64,000 nucleotides of DNA, taken from NCBI RefSeq assembly GCF_034932185.1, contig NZ_JAYGHW010000065.1, positions 1-64,000 of the forward strand, read 5' to 3'. The stretch comes from Spirulina sp034932185 (GTDB lineage Bacteria; Cyanobacteriota; Cyanobacteriia; Cyanobacteriales; Spirulinaceae). Position 1 is the stretch's first letter; every line of letters starts with the position of its first letter. Positions 16,392-24,639 of the stretch are shown piece after piece. Below the pieces are notes generated by a model, which had not been told where the DNA came from, made no database searches, and saw nothing but the letters and a program-made list of their open reading frames with translations. Position numbers and translations under genes: made by a program.

Positions 16392-17554
16392 TGAGCCTAT
16401 CCTCCCTCCTCTACCTTTCAGCGGGAACCATGCCCTCCCCCGTGGCCAATGAGATCCAAACGGTGAAAATGGCTCAAGCCTTGACTACCCAGGTGGATCA
16501 TTTTGAATTGATTCTCAGTGGCAACCTGCGATCGCTCCTAGGATTAGAGCCGGATTTTAACCAACGGTTTCAGGATTGGTATGGCATCACCACCCCCTTT
16601 AAAATCACCCGCATTCCCGCCCTGACGTGGCGCACGCCTTTCCCCTTTCCACCAGGGGCCTATTCCCCCCGCAAATATCTCCGCTGGGCGGTGGGCTACT
16701 GTCGTCGTCAAAACCCGACGGTGGTTTATACCCGCACGCCTTACTTGGTGAAGCCCCTGCTCGCAGCAGGGTTGTCGGTGGTGTTGGAATTCCATGAACC
16801 CCTCACGCCCCAGGCGGCAACTTGGTTTCAGCAGCGGCAATTTTTAGGCATTGTGACGTTAGCGCCGGAGTTGCGATCGCAATATCAAACTTTGGGCTTA
16901 GAGCCAGACCGGGTTTACATTGCCCCTAGTGGTGTGGATTTAGAGCCTTTTCAAAACCCCATCAGCCTGCTTGAAGCAAGGCAACGGCTCAGTCTGCCCC
17001 CCCATCAACCTATTGCCCTCTATGCTGGGAGCCTCTACGACCACAAGGGCATCCCGACGATTTTAGCGGCGGCGGCGCAACTGCCGGATTGCCAGTTTAT
17101 CCTGGTTGGTGGACAGGGCAATGAGGTGGAGCGGGTGCGATCGCAAGCCCGGCAACAGGGTTTAACCAACCTCCATCTCATCGGTTATCAAACCCAAGGG
17201 AAAATTCCCCTCTATCTCTGGGCGGCGGATCTGCTGTTACTCCCCACCAGCAGCCAATGGTTTTTAGCCAGCACCACCTCCCCCTTAAAACTGTTTGAAT
17301 ACATGGCAGCACAACGGCCGATTATTGCCTCGGATTTGCCCAATATTGCCACCGTGTTGCGCGATGGCGAGAATGGTTGCTTAATCCCTCCCGATAATCC
17401 CACCGCCTTAGCAGCGGCCATTGAGAAAATCTTAGTCAATCCTGATCACGGTCAAGCCATGGCCATCCAAGCAGCCGAGGATGTCCAAAACTACCGTTGG
17501 CAACGGCGGGCCGAGGGGATTCTGGCCTTTATCGAGGGTCAATTAACCCTGTAG
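16388..17554 (+). CDS. Family 4 glycosyltransferase
   Basis: A 388-residue GT-B fold glycosyltransferase. The N-terminal half contains SPVANEIQTVKMAQAL and a central HEPLTPQA segment. The C-terminal half has the donor-binding pattern of GT4 enzymes: PIALYAGSLYDHKGIPTILA, then FILVGGQGNEVERV, and SPLKLFEYMAAQRPIIASDL with the conserved Glu. The gene overlaps the preceding DUF2064 gene by 4 bases (ATGA type). Its TAG stop lies inside a dispersed palindromic repeat at 17551-17575. The acceptor is unknown. Confidence 0.9.
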   Translation: MMSLSSLLYLSAGTMPSPVANEIQTVKMAQALTTQVDHFELILSGNLRSLLGLEPDFNQRFQDWYGITTPFKITRIPALTWRTPFPFPPGAYSPRKYLRWAVGYCRRQNPTVVYTRTPYLVKPLLAAGLSVVLEFHEPLTPQAATWFQQRQFLGIVTLAPELRSQYQTLGLEPDRVYIAPSGVDLEPFQNPISLLEARQRLSLPPHQPIALYAGSLYDHKGIPTILAAAAQLPDCQFILVGGQGNEVERVRSQARQQGLTNLHLIGYQTQGKIPLYLWAADLLLLPTSSQWFLASTTSPLKLFEYMAAQRPIIASDLPNIATVLRDGENGCLIPPDNPTALAAAIEKILVNPDHGQAMAIQAAEDVQNYRWQRRAEGILAFIEGQLTL

Positions 17555-17575
17555 GGGCGAAAAATTTTTCGCCCT
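17551..17575. repeat. GGGGCGAAAAA palindrome, copy B
   Basis: GTAGGGGCGAAAAA followed by its complement TTTTTCGCCC. The TAG at the left edge is the stop codon of the GT4 gene, so the repeat starts exactly at the gene end. It lies between this gene and the convergent psaD. Confidence 0.8.
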
Positions 17576-17643
17576 CCGCCGCAACTGACGCACCATTACC
17601 TGCGGAATATCGGCCACAAACCCGATTCGCCTTCCCCCTGCCC

Positions 17644-17674
17644 ATAAAAAAGGAACGTCCGGAGACGTTCCTTT
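17644..17674 (-). terminator. Intrinsic terminator of psaD
   Basis: On the minus strand an 11-bp stem (AAAGGAACGTC with loop of four) is followed by TTTTTAT. It lies 64 bases beyond the psaD stop and fits a strong terminator. Confidence 0.85.
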
Positions 17675-17737
17675 AAAAACTGCTAACGGCAGGGTTCGGC
17701 TGGCTCAACCCTGAAGCCGTCGGAAATGGTCGAAAGC

Positions 17738-18166
17738 TTAAACTTCGTAGGTGGCTTGGCCGGAAAACTTCACCGTGATTGGTTCGGGATTGCTGCCAAT
17801 GTTGCGGTCTTTTTTGCCGGCAAACTCGCGGCCTTCGTTCACCTTCTCAGGGAACACACCATCGGCGGGGTGCAGGTATTGCAGTTCACCGTTGGGGAAG
17901 ACGCGATAGATTTTAAAATCTTCAATTTTCGGCTTGAATTTGGTGCGCAGTTGCGTACCCAAGGCCAAACACTGTTCTTTGCGAGCCAAATATAGCAGGT
18001 TTTCACCTTCATGCATGATGGCCGCGCCGCCAGTGGGCATTTCAAACACTTGTTCTTTGCCGCTGGTCCAAGTGATCGCGTACTTCTCTTCAGTTTCCGC
18101 TTTCGTCAACAGGCCGCCCGTGCTGCCACCAAACTTCGGAGTTTGTCCAGAAAGTGCCTCTGTCAT
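17738..18166 (-). CDS. psaD: Photosystem I subunit II (PsaD)
   Basis: A 142-residue stromal/cytoplasmic-side subunit of photosystem I that docks ferredoxin. The sequence MTEALSGQTPKFGGSTGGLL and then ITWTSGKEQVFEMPTGGAAI, the LARKEQCLALGTQLRTKFKP segment and FPNGELQYLHPADGVFPEKV are diagnostic. The true start is ATG 18166; a longer frame from 18241 lacks homology. A purine-rich AGAGAG precedes the ATG. It is monocistronic with a hairpin terminator, as for other cyanobacterial psaD genes. Confidence 0.97.
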   Translation of the reverse strand: MTEALSGQTPKFGGSTGGLLTKAETEEKYAITWTSGKEQVFEMPTGGAAIMHEGENLLYLARKEQCLALGTQLRTKFKPKIEDFKIYRVFPNGELQYLHPADGVFPEKVNEGREFAGKKDRNIGSNPEPITVKFSGQATYEV

Positions 18167-18267
18167 AAACGTCTCTCTAAAGGATGTGATGTTTAGTCGA
18201 ATGCTATCACTGCAAGTGGAATTCCCCTGTAGATTTGTCAAGAACTGTTACAGTTTTGCCCAAATTC

Positions 18268-18289
18268 AGGGGCGATCGCCCCTTTTTTT
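18268..18289 (+). terminator. Palindrome with T-tract upstream of ndhC
   Basis: A 16-bp palindrome (AGGGGCGA and its complement, containing the HIP1 core) is followed by seven T. It lies 100 bases upstream of ndhC, between divergent psaD and ndhC, so what it would terminate is unclear. It may simply be a HIP1-containing palindrome. Confidence 0.4.
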
Positions 18290-18390
18290 GGCCCCCCAGA
18301 GGGGCGATCGCTTCCCCCCGGCAACCCCAGCCCTGAACCGAAGGCCCTATAATAAACCACTGTTAAGAGCAGCATTATGGGGAAATCCAA

Positions 18391-18753
18391 GTGTTTCACC
18401 TCAGTGGTTACGAATATTTTTTAGGCTTTCTGCTGATTGCCAGTTCTGTGCCGATCCTCTCTCTAGTGGCATCGAAAATCCTCAGACCCCGTACCGGCGG
18501 CCCAGAGCGGCGCACCACCTATGAATGTGGCATGGAGCCAGTGGGGGGAGCCTGGATTCAATTCAACATTCGCTACTATATGTTCGCCCTCGTCTTCGTC
18601 GTCTTCGACGTAGAAACGGTTTTTCTCTACCCTTGGGCGGTGGCTTTCAGTCAATTGGGGCTACTGGCCTTCATTGAAGCCCTGATTTTTATTGCAATTT
18701 TAGTCGTTGCCCTAGTCTATGCCTGGCGTAAAGGAGCCTTAGAGTGGTCATGA
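18391..18753 (+). CDS. ndhC: NAD(P)H-quinone oxidoreductase subunit 3 (NdhC)
   Basis: A 120-residue membrane subunit of the NDH-1 complex, which moves electrons from ferredoxin to plastoquinone in cyclic flow and respiration. GTG start; the family start MFxLSGYEYFLGFL and the motif RRTTYECGMEPVGGAWIQFN with the loop Cys are present, with three membrane spans (about 7-26, 65-85, 92-112). Its stop overlaps the ndhK start (ATGA), which is the usual ndhC-K-J order of cyanobacteria and plastids. Confidence 0.97.
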   Translation: MFHLSGYEYFLGFLLIASSVPILSLVASKILRPRTGGPERRTTYECGMEPVGGAWIQFNIRYYMFALVFVVFDVETVFLYPWAVAFSQLGLLAFIEALIFIAILVVALVYAWRKGALEWS

Positions 18754-19469
18754 GTTCTACCCCATCCTCCCCTGAAACAATTCTCAACCCCGTCGCTGTC
18801 CCCAGCGTCACCCAAGATCTATCCGAAAACGTCGTCCTCACCACTGTAGACGACCTCTATAACTGGGCGAGACTCTCCAGTCTTTGGCCCCTCCTCTATG
18901 GAACCGCCTGCTGTTTCATTGAGTTTGCGGCGATGATCGGCTCTCGTTTTGACTTCGACCGTTTTGGCCTTGTACCCCGCTCCAGCCCCCGCCAAGCGGA
19001 TCTCTTAATCACCGCTGGCACGATCACGATGAAAATGGCCCCGGCTTTGGTGCGCCTCTATGAGCAAATGCCCGATCCCAAATATGTGATCGCCATGGGG
19101 GCCTGCACGATTACCGGCGGGATGTTTAGCGTTGATTCCCCCAGTGCGGTGCGGGGTGTGGATAAGTTGATTCCGGTGGATGTTTATATTCCCGGTTGTC
19201 CTCCCCGGCCGGAGGCGATTATGGACGCGATTATCAAGCTACGGAAAAAGGTAGCGAACGAATCGATCCAAGAGCGGGCCACGGTGCAGGAACAACAACA
19301 TGAATACTATTGCACCACCCACAATATGAAAGTGGTGGAGCCGATTTTAACGGGGGAATATTTGCGATCGCCCGACCGCCAAACCCCCGCCCAGCAACTC
19401 ACCGAAGCCTACGGGCTACCCATCGCCCCCACCCGTGCAACCACCCAGGAGGAAGTCAACCGTGGCTGA
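18750..19469 (+). CDS. ndhK: NAD(P)H-quinone oxidoreductase subunit K (NdhK)
   Basis: A 239-residue peripheral NDH-1 subunit that binds the N2-type 4Fe-4S cluster next to plastoquinone. Cluster ligands are the Cys pair in LLYGTACCFIEFAAM, the Cys in MGACTITGGMF and the Cys in PGCPPRPEAI. The ATG overlapping the ndhC stop is used; an upstream GTG at 18744 would add two residues. The last 60 residues (QEQQHEYYCTTHNMKVVEPI onward) match cyanobacterial NdhK. It overlaps ndhJ by 8 bases. Confidence 0.97.
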   Translation: MSSTPSSPETILNPVAVPSVTQDLSENVVLTTVDDLYNWARLSSLWPLLYGTACCFIEFAAMIGSRFDFDRFGLVPRSSPRQADLLITAGTITMKMAPALVRLYEQMPDPKYVIAMGACTITGGMFSVDSPSAVRGVDKLIPVDVYIPGCPPRPEAIMDAIIKLRKKVANESIQERATVQEQQHEYYCTTHNMKVVEPILTGEYLRSPDRQTPAQQLTEAYGLPIAPTRATTQEEVNRG

Positions 19470-19989
19470 AGCAACCCCCGAACAAACCCCCGAAACGGAA
19501 TCGACGGCCCTCGTCGCCGGCCCCGTTTCCACTTGGCTCACTGAAAACGGCTTTGAGCATGACCTGCTCGAACGGGATCATCTGGGCGTTGAACTGCTGA
19601 AAGTTGATGCTCAGGTGTTGCTGCCCATCTGTACCGCTTTGCGGGCCTATGGGTTTAACTATCTCCAATGTCAGGGGGGCTATGATTTAGGCCCCGGTAA
19701 GGAGTTGGTCAGTTTTTACCATTTGGTGAAGGTGCGCGATAATGCCGACAGCACTGAAGAGGTGCGGGTCAAGGTGTTTGTCCCCCGTGATAACCCTCAT
19801 ATTCCCTCGGTCTATTGGATCTGGCGGGCGGCGGATTGGCAGGAGCGGGAAACCTACGATATGTATGGCATCATCTACGATGGCCATCCCAATTTAAAAC
19901 GGCTCCTGATGCCGGAGGATTGGATCGGCTGGCCCCTGCGGAAGGATTACATTTCCCCGGATTTCTACGAACTCCAGGATGCCTATTAG
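19462..19989 (+). CDS. ndhJ: NAD(P)H-quinone oxidoreductase subunit J (NdhJ)
   Basis: A 175-residue NDH-1 subunit equivalent to the 30-kDa (NuoC) subunit. Start GTG 19462 has an AGGAGGAAG site at 19448-19456 inside ndhK and overlaps the ndhK stop. The conserved C-terminal signature ADWQERETYDMYGIIYDGHP followed by LLMPEDWIGWPLRKDY is complete. It completes the ndhC-K-J operon; a cluster of small hairpins follows the stop. Confidence 0.96.
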   Translation: MAEATPEQTPETESTALVAGPVSTWLTENGFEHDLLERDHLGVELLKVDAQVLLPICTALRAYGFNYLQCQGGYDLGPGKELVSFYHLVKVRDNADSTEEVRVKVFVPRDNPHIPSVYWIWRAADWQERETYDMYGIIYDGHPNLKRLLMPEDWIGWPLRKDYISPDFYELQDAY

Positions 19990-20003
19990 CTCCCCCCTCT
20001 CCT

Positions 20004-20099
20004 CGTTACTTGGCTCTGCCCAGTAACGTCCCCCGGAGGCTCCGCCTCCATAACCGGCGGCAGAGCCGCCCAACGCCCGCGCCATGGCAGAGCCATGGC
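20004..20099. repeat. Cluster of four short hairpins after ndhJ
   Basis: Four consecutive inverted repeats: CGTTACT...AGTAACG (20004-20028), GGAGGCTCCGCCTCC (20035-20049), GGCGGCAGAGCCGCC (20056-20070) and GCCATGGCAGAGCCATGGC (20081-20099). The last two share an AGA-centred loop. Such packed dyads are a common form of cyanobacterial intergenic repeat and may end the ndhCKJ transcript. Confidence 0.65.
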
Positions 20100-20143
20100 A
20101 CGAGTTAACAGGGAACGATGGGATTTGTGGGGGAGGAATAGCC

Positions 20144-22330
20144 ATGAGTCGATGGGCTTGGGCGGTGCTGTTGAGCGCCTATGTGTTGGGAGTATTGGCG
20201 GGGAATATGGGTGCTGTCCTGGGGGTGGGAGCTTTGGGCTTGCTCACCGCTGGGGGACTGTTGGCCTGGCAAATGCCCCAACGGTGGCGGGCCGGCCCCC
20301 ATGGGCGCGTTTGGTTAGCGGCGGGACTGGTGGGGGCGATCGCCCTCCTCTATACCCATCTCCTCCAACCCCAACCCGGCCCCCAAGATATTAGCCATAC
20401 CCTCCCCCGCATGGCAGGGGAAGAGGTGATCCTCGCGGGCCAAATTCTCGAACCCCCTCGCCTCACCCGTAAACAGCGCACGCGCCTTATCCTTGGGGTC
20501 GAACAACTCAACAATAATGCTCAAATTCGCGGCAAAGTTTACGCGACTCTTCCCCTCCTCCACGGGACGGGCCTAGTGCCGGGGCAACGGGTGCAATTAC
20601 AAGGCCGCCTCTATGATCCCCCTCGGGCCAGCACACCGGGGGGCTTTGATTTTCGGGAATTTTTAGCACGGCAGGGGATTTTTGCCGGTTTTAGTGGCGA
20701 GTTGGCGGCGGAACCGACGGAGCGACCGGGGGGATTGTGGCAGGCGCGGGAGCGGATTGTGCGGGCCTTTGTGGACGGGTTAGGCAGTCCCAAGGGGGTA
20801 TTGGTGGCGGGGATGGTGTTAGGGCGTAAAGCGGTGGATTTAGCCATTGATGTCCAAACCCAATTTATCCAGGTGGGGTTAGCCCATACCCTAGCAGCTT
20901 CGGGGTTTCATGTGACGACGTTGCTAGGGGTAGTATCGGCAGTGACGCGATTTTTGCCCCCTCGGGTGCAGATGGCGGTGGGCGTGACGACGTTGGCGGT
21001 GTATGTGGGGTTAACGGGGCTACAGGCGGCGGTGGTGCGGGCGGCGGTGATGGGGGTGGTGGCGTTGAGTACGTTGGTGTGGAAGCGGCGGGTGCGATCG
21101 CTCGGTCTGATCCTCGTCACCGCCACCGTATTATTGCTGTTTAATCCCCGCTGGCTCGCGGATGTGGGGTTTCAACTCAGTTTTATGGCCACTGTGGGGC
21201 TGATTACCGCTACGCCTTGGGTGATGGCGCGGTTGACGTTTTTGCCCAGTTACTTAGCGACGGTGATTGCGGTTCCCATTGCGGCGATGGTGTGGACGCT
21301 GCCCCTGTTGGTTTATCATTTCAAAACGCTATCGCTCTATAACGTCGTGGTGAGTATTGTCACCACGCCTTTGATTACGGTGATTAGTACGGGGGGGTTT
21401 GGGGTGGCGATCGCCGCCCTCTTTTCCCCCAGTTTAGGAGCGCTCATTGCCCTCGCCCTCACCTGGCCCGTCACACTCCTCTTTATCATCGTTGAATGGT
21501 TCTACCATCTACCGGGGAGTTTACGGGCCGTGGGGGCGATCCATCCGCTACAAATTGCCCTCGTTTATGGGGTGGGGTTGGCCCTCTGTTGGCGGCCCTG
21601 GCCCTGGCGACGGCATTTATTGTTAATTCTTGCTGGCTTAGGGATCTTATTCATTCCCCTCTGGGTACAGGGGACGACGCGGGTCGCTTTTACGCTGTTG
21701 CCAACAGCCCCCCAGCCGGTGGTGATTGTGGAGGATCGGGGCAAGGTGGGGTTAATTGGGGGAGGCGATGGGTACGCTAGCGCGGATCGCGATGTGATTG
21801 ATTATCAAATCACGCCCTTTTTACATCAACGGGGGATTAATCGCCTCGATGGGGTCGTGCTGACGGGTGGCTCTTTTGATCTGGCCCATTTAGCCCTCAA
21901 TCGCCAACTGCAAGCGCTCTGGACGACCGCCCCTGCTCAATTCGAGGGCATCCCTCCCCTTTCCCAATCCATCACCATCGGGGCCACCACGCTCCACCCC
22001 CTCAATCCCGAAAATTCTGTCCTCTGGCTCCATCAACCCCGGCAAAATTGGCTGCTGATTCTCGCCCCTGTGGCCACATTACCGGCATTTACAACCATTC
22101 CCGATGTGGCGATCATCGCTGAATCTGCCCTCACCCCAGACCTCTTATCCGCAATCCCGGCTCCGGTGGTGGTCATTACTAACCGTCAAGAACCGGAAGC
22201 ATTCCCGGAAATTCATCCCCAAAATTTTCCCCACACCCAACTCCACTGGCTCGGGGATGGGGGAATGGTGCAATGGAACGCCCACCAAGGCTTAAACCTC
22301 GGTGAAGACTTAAATCCTACTCTGGAGTAA
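20144..22330 (+). CDS. comEC: ComEC/Rec2 family DNA-uptake channel protein
   Basis: A 728-residue membrane protein related to ComEC, the channel that moves single-stranded DNA across the inner membrane in natural transformation. ATG 20144 with GGAGGAA 7 bases upstream is preferred to a start 60 bases earlier. The N-terminal spans and DUF4131-type OB region lie at about 1-200. The competence domain includes GLAHTLAASGFHVTTLLGVV and the helices to about residue 490. The C-terminal 200 residues correspond to the metallo-beta-lactamase-like domain, but the HxHxDH metal motif is not visible (VLTGGSFDLAHLAL at the expected place). The last 14 bases overlap a convergent gene. Confidence 0.88.
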   Translation: MSRWAWAVLLSAYVLGVLAGNMGAVLGVGALGLLTAGGLLAWQMPQRWRAGPHGRVWLAAGLVGAIALLYTHLLQPQPGPQDISHTLPRMAGEEVILAGQILEPPRLTRKQRTRLILGVEQLNNNAQIRGKVYATLPLLHGTGLVPGQRVQLQGRLYDPPRASTPGGFDFREFLARQGIFAGFSGELAAEPTERPGGLWQARERIVRAFVDGLGSPKGVLVAGMVLGRKAVDLAIDVQTQFIQVGLAHTLAASGFHVTTLLGVVSAVTRFLPPRVQMAVGVTTLAVYVGLTGLQAAVVRAAVMGVVALSTLVWKRRVRSLGLILVTATVLLLFNPRWLADVGFQLSFMATVGLITATPWVMARLTFLPSYLATVIAVPIAAMVWTLPLLVYHFKTLSLYNVVVSIVTTPLITVISTGGFGVAIAALFSPSLGALIALALTWPVTLLFIIVEWFYHLPGSLRAVGAIHPLQIALVYGVGLALCWRPWPWRRHLLLILAGLGILFIPLWVQGTTRVAFTLLPTAPQPVVIVEDRGKVGLIGGGDGYASADRDVIDYQITPFLHQRGINRLDGVVLTGGSFDLAHLALNRQLQALWTTAPAQFEGIPPLSQSITIGATTLHPLNPENSVLWLHQPRQNWLLILAPVATLPAFTTIPDVAIIAESALTPDLLSAIPAPVVVITNRQEPEAFPEIHPQNFPHTQLHWLGDGGMVQWNAHQGLNLGEDLNPTLE

Positions 22331-22733
22331 TGACCAATTGATAAGGACTGGATGCTCCATTGGCATCCCCCACATAAATGGTATGCTCTCCCGCTGACCA
22401 CAGGCCAGGAATTTTCGCTGTACCGCCGCTGCGGGTGGCCATGGCATAGAAACAACCATCGGGGCCATTAATCATCAATGTCGGTTGGCTCCCGTTGCCT
22501 GTCGCCTGAATTTCCACCGCCATCGGGCTGGCAATCCGCATCCGGTGGCTGGGGTTAGGGGGAATAGCGTTACAACTGAGGGCTTGACTGTGGGCCGTAC
22601 CAACGCATTGCGTCGGGGTGGATGTGACGGTACTGCTAGGGCCACAGGCCGCCTGTTGGGCGGTGGCGTTGCTCATCACGGTGGCGAGCAGGGCGGTGGC
22701 GGTGAAAATGGCGGGAAATAGGGTTTTTAGCAT
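22317..22733 (-). CDS. Exported small protein of unknown function
   Basis: A 138-residue protein beginning MLKTLFPAIFTATALLATVM with a likely signal peptidase site after NATA. The mature part has four Cys and a beta-rich C-terminus (GPDGCFYAMATRSGGTAKIP, then GEHTIYVGDANGASSPYQLV), the style of a small pre-peptidase-C or bacterial Ig-like domain. A longer frame from 22934 exists but lacks a signal and starts inside the intergenic region. It overlaps comEC by 14 bases at the 3' end. I do not recognise the family. Confidence 0.7.
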   Translation of the reverse strand: MLKTLFPAIFTATALLATVMSNATAQQAACGPSSTVTSTPTQCVGTAHSQALSCNAIPPNPSHRMRIASPMAVEIQATGNGSQPTLMINGPDGCFYAMATRSGGTAKIPGLWSAGEHTIYVGDANGASSPYQLVITPE

Positions 22734-22973
22734 GGTGGGGTTCCGAACTCGCTCTACCTTTATGATGTCATGGGGGCGATCGCGGTTCCGGATGCCTATG
22801 CCTGTTTGGGAATTGTCTTGATTCGCTCCTCCCCTCAGGGTGATGGGTGCGTAGCGCTTGGATTGAACGGGGGCGATCGCCCCCATTGCAGATAAAGTCA
22901 AAGGGCCATCAACCTTGCCTCCCTTGACCAGCAACGTTTAGAGTCAGCGTTAGGAACTGTTAGGAGACTCACG

Positions 22974-23561
22974 ATGGCCTCGATTACTAACCTCTTGCAA
23001 ACCTTAGCTGACGGTGGCGTGATCAGCTTCCCCACCGATACCGTTCCCGCCCTAGCAACGTTACCTGCCCAGGGTGAGCAAATTTTTCACCTTAAACAGC
23101 GACAACCCGATAAACCCTTGATTTTACTCGGGGCCGCTTGGGAGGATTTTGCCCCCTATGTAGCGGGGACGGCAGCAGAACGGCAACAGTGGGAGGCGAT
23201 CGCCCAGCAATATTGGCCCGGCCCCCTTACCCTGGTTCTCCCCGCCACCGACCAAGTTCCCGCCACCCTGAACCCCCAAAAACCCGGTACTATTGGCATC
23301 CGCATTCCGGATCAGGCCTTTGCCCTTGAGCTATTGCGCCAAAGTCAACCCCTCGCCACCACCAGCGCCAACCGCTCTGGTCAACCCCCTTTAACCCGTT
23401 TTGGGGACATTCAAGCCACCTTTCCTACTGTGGCCGTACCCTCAGCGCTGGATTTTCCCCCCGATCAAGCCTGGGGAACGGGTCAACCCTCAACCGTTGC
23501 CCAATGGACAGGGGTGGGTTGGCAGATCCTCCGGCAAGGCAGCATCTTTTTGCCAGCCTGA
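22974..23561 (+). CDS. Sua5/YrdC/YciO family threonylcarbamoyl-AMP synthase
   Basis: A 195-residue single-domain YrdC-fold protein, of the family that makes threonylcarbamoyl-AMP from threonine, bicarbonate and ATP for t6A37 tRNA modification. Features are GGVISFPTDTVPALATLP near residue 14, KQRQPDKPLILLGA (the KRP..KPL-like motif), YWPGPLTLVLPAT, and SQPLATTSANRSGQPP. It lacks the C-terminal Sua5 domain, so it is TsaC-like. Cyanobacteria often have more than one YrdC paralogue, so this copy might be a YciO-like relative. Confidence 0.88.
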   Translation: MASITNLLQTLADGGVISFPTDTVPALATLPAQGEQIFHLKQRQPDKPLILLGAAWEDFAPYVAGTAAERQQWEAIAQQYWPGPLTLVLPATDQVPATLNPQKPGTIGIRIPDQAFALELLRQSQPLATTSANRSGQPPLTRFGDIQATFPTVAVPSALDFPPDQAWGTGQPSTVAQWTGVGWQILRQGSIFLPA

Positions 23562-23823
23562 CCCGATTGAATCCGCAATCCGGTCAGGCCAAACCCAAGA
23601 TTTGTCGGGATGAGTTTGCCGAACCCCGGCCGCTCTGACGGCGATCGGCTCAGTTTTCGCGATTTCGGGGGGGGATTAAAGTCGGATTGTGTAGCAAGAG
23701 CGGTTCTGCCGAATCCCGGCCCAAAATCCCCGATCTACCCCCAACTGTTGCAAAATGCATACAGGCCCGTTCGCCGATCCTGCCGCAAGGTAGCATCAAT
23801 CTAGGTAGATAACACAAAGTGGT

Positions 23824-24639
23824 ATGGATGAACAGCAGGATTTGGCTCAATTACAAATAGCTTTGTCCCAGATGACCCTAGCCTATGAACAGGCCAGCCA
23901 ACTCAATCAACTCAAAGGCGGTTTCCTGGCTCGCACCTCCCATGAACTACGGGCCCCGATTAGCAGCATGATGGGCCTCCATCAACTGATCCTCTCTGAC
24001 CTGTGCGAAAGCCCCGAAGAAGAGCGGGACTTCGTTCGTCAGGCCCATGAGTCTGCCCAACAACTGCTTAAACTGCTGGATGAAATCCTCTATATCGCTA
24101 AACTGGACTACGGTACGAACCAAGTCCATACCCATCCCCTTTCGCTCCAGACGGCTTTGGCGGGCATCCATCGCTTGACCCACCTCGTCGCCCTCAATCG
24201 CGGCTATGGTTTAACCCTCACGGAGCCAGAACCGGACTGCTATGTGATGGCGGATGAAAAGAAATTTATTCAGGCTTTGGCCAGTTTGGTCAATACGGCG
24301 ATCGCCACCATCAAAGAAGGCGAAATCACGATCACCGTCGAACCCGAACCCGAAACTGTCAGCCTGTTGATCACGATTACCTCAGGGCAGACGATTTGGG
24401 AGCTTGGGGATCAGGAAGAACCCTGGATCTTGGTACAACCGGATCAACCCCAAGATGCTCCCCCGCCCCTCCCTTCCCCCGCCATGGCCTTGACCCTGAG
24501 CACAAAGCTGATTCACCACATGGGAGGCAGTTTAACCCTCTGCGCTACCCCTGCCCAAGGCGATGCCTTTACACAGATACGGTGTCAGATGCTGCGGGCT
24601 GAACCCCTGATTGACTTGGACTTTGAAACTCTGGGTTGA
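23824..24639 (+). CDS. Histidine-kinase-like protein with degenerate ATPase domain
   Basis: A 271-residue soluble protein. The HisKA region lies at the N-terminus: LARTSHELRAPISSMMGLHQ places the phosphoacceptor His near residue 40. The dimerisation helices extend to about 110. The region where the HATPase domain should be (about 115-255) keeps the fold spacing but lacks a clear N-box (LASLVNTAIATIKEG in place of NLLxNAxK), G1 Asp-x-Gly and G2 glycines. It may be a phosphotransfer or regulatory pseudo-kinase. The stop TGA at 24637-24639 lies within the end of the adjacent TnpB element, so the native C-terminus may have been altered by the insertion. Confidence 0.75.
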   Translation: MDEQQDLAQLQIALSQMTLAYEQASQLNQLKGGFLARTSHELRAPISSMMGLHQLILSDLCESPEEERDFVRQAHESAQQLLKLLDEILYIAKLDYGTNQVHTHPLSLQTALAGIHRLTHLVALNRGYGLTLTEPEPDCYVMADEKKFIQALASLVNTAIATIKEGEITITVEPEPETVSLLITITSGQTIWELGDQEEPWILVQPDQPQDAPPPLPSPAMALTLSTKLIHHMGGSLTLCATPAQGDAFTQIRCQMLRAEPLIDLDFETLG

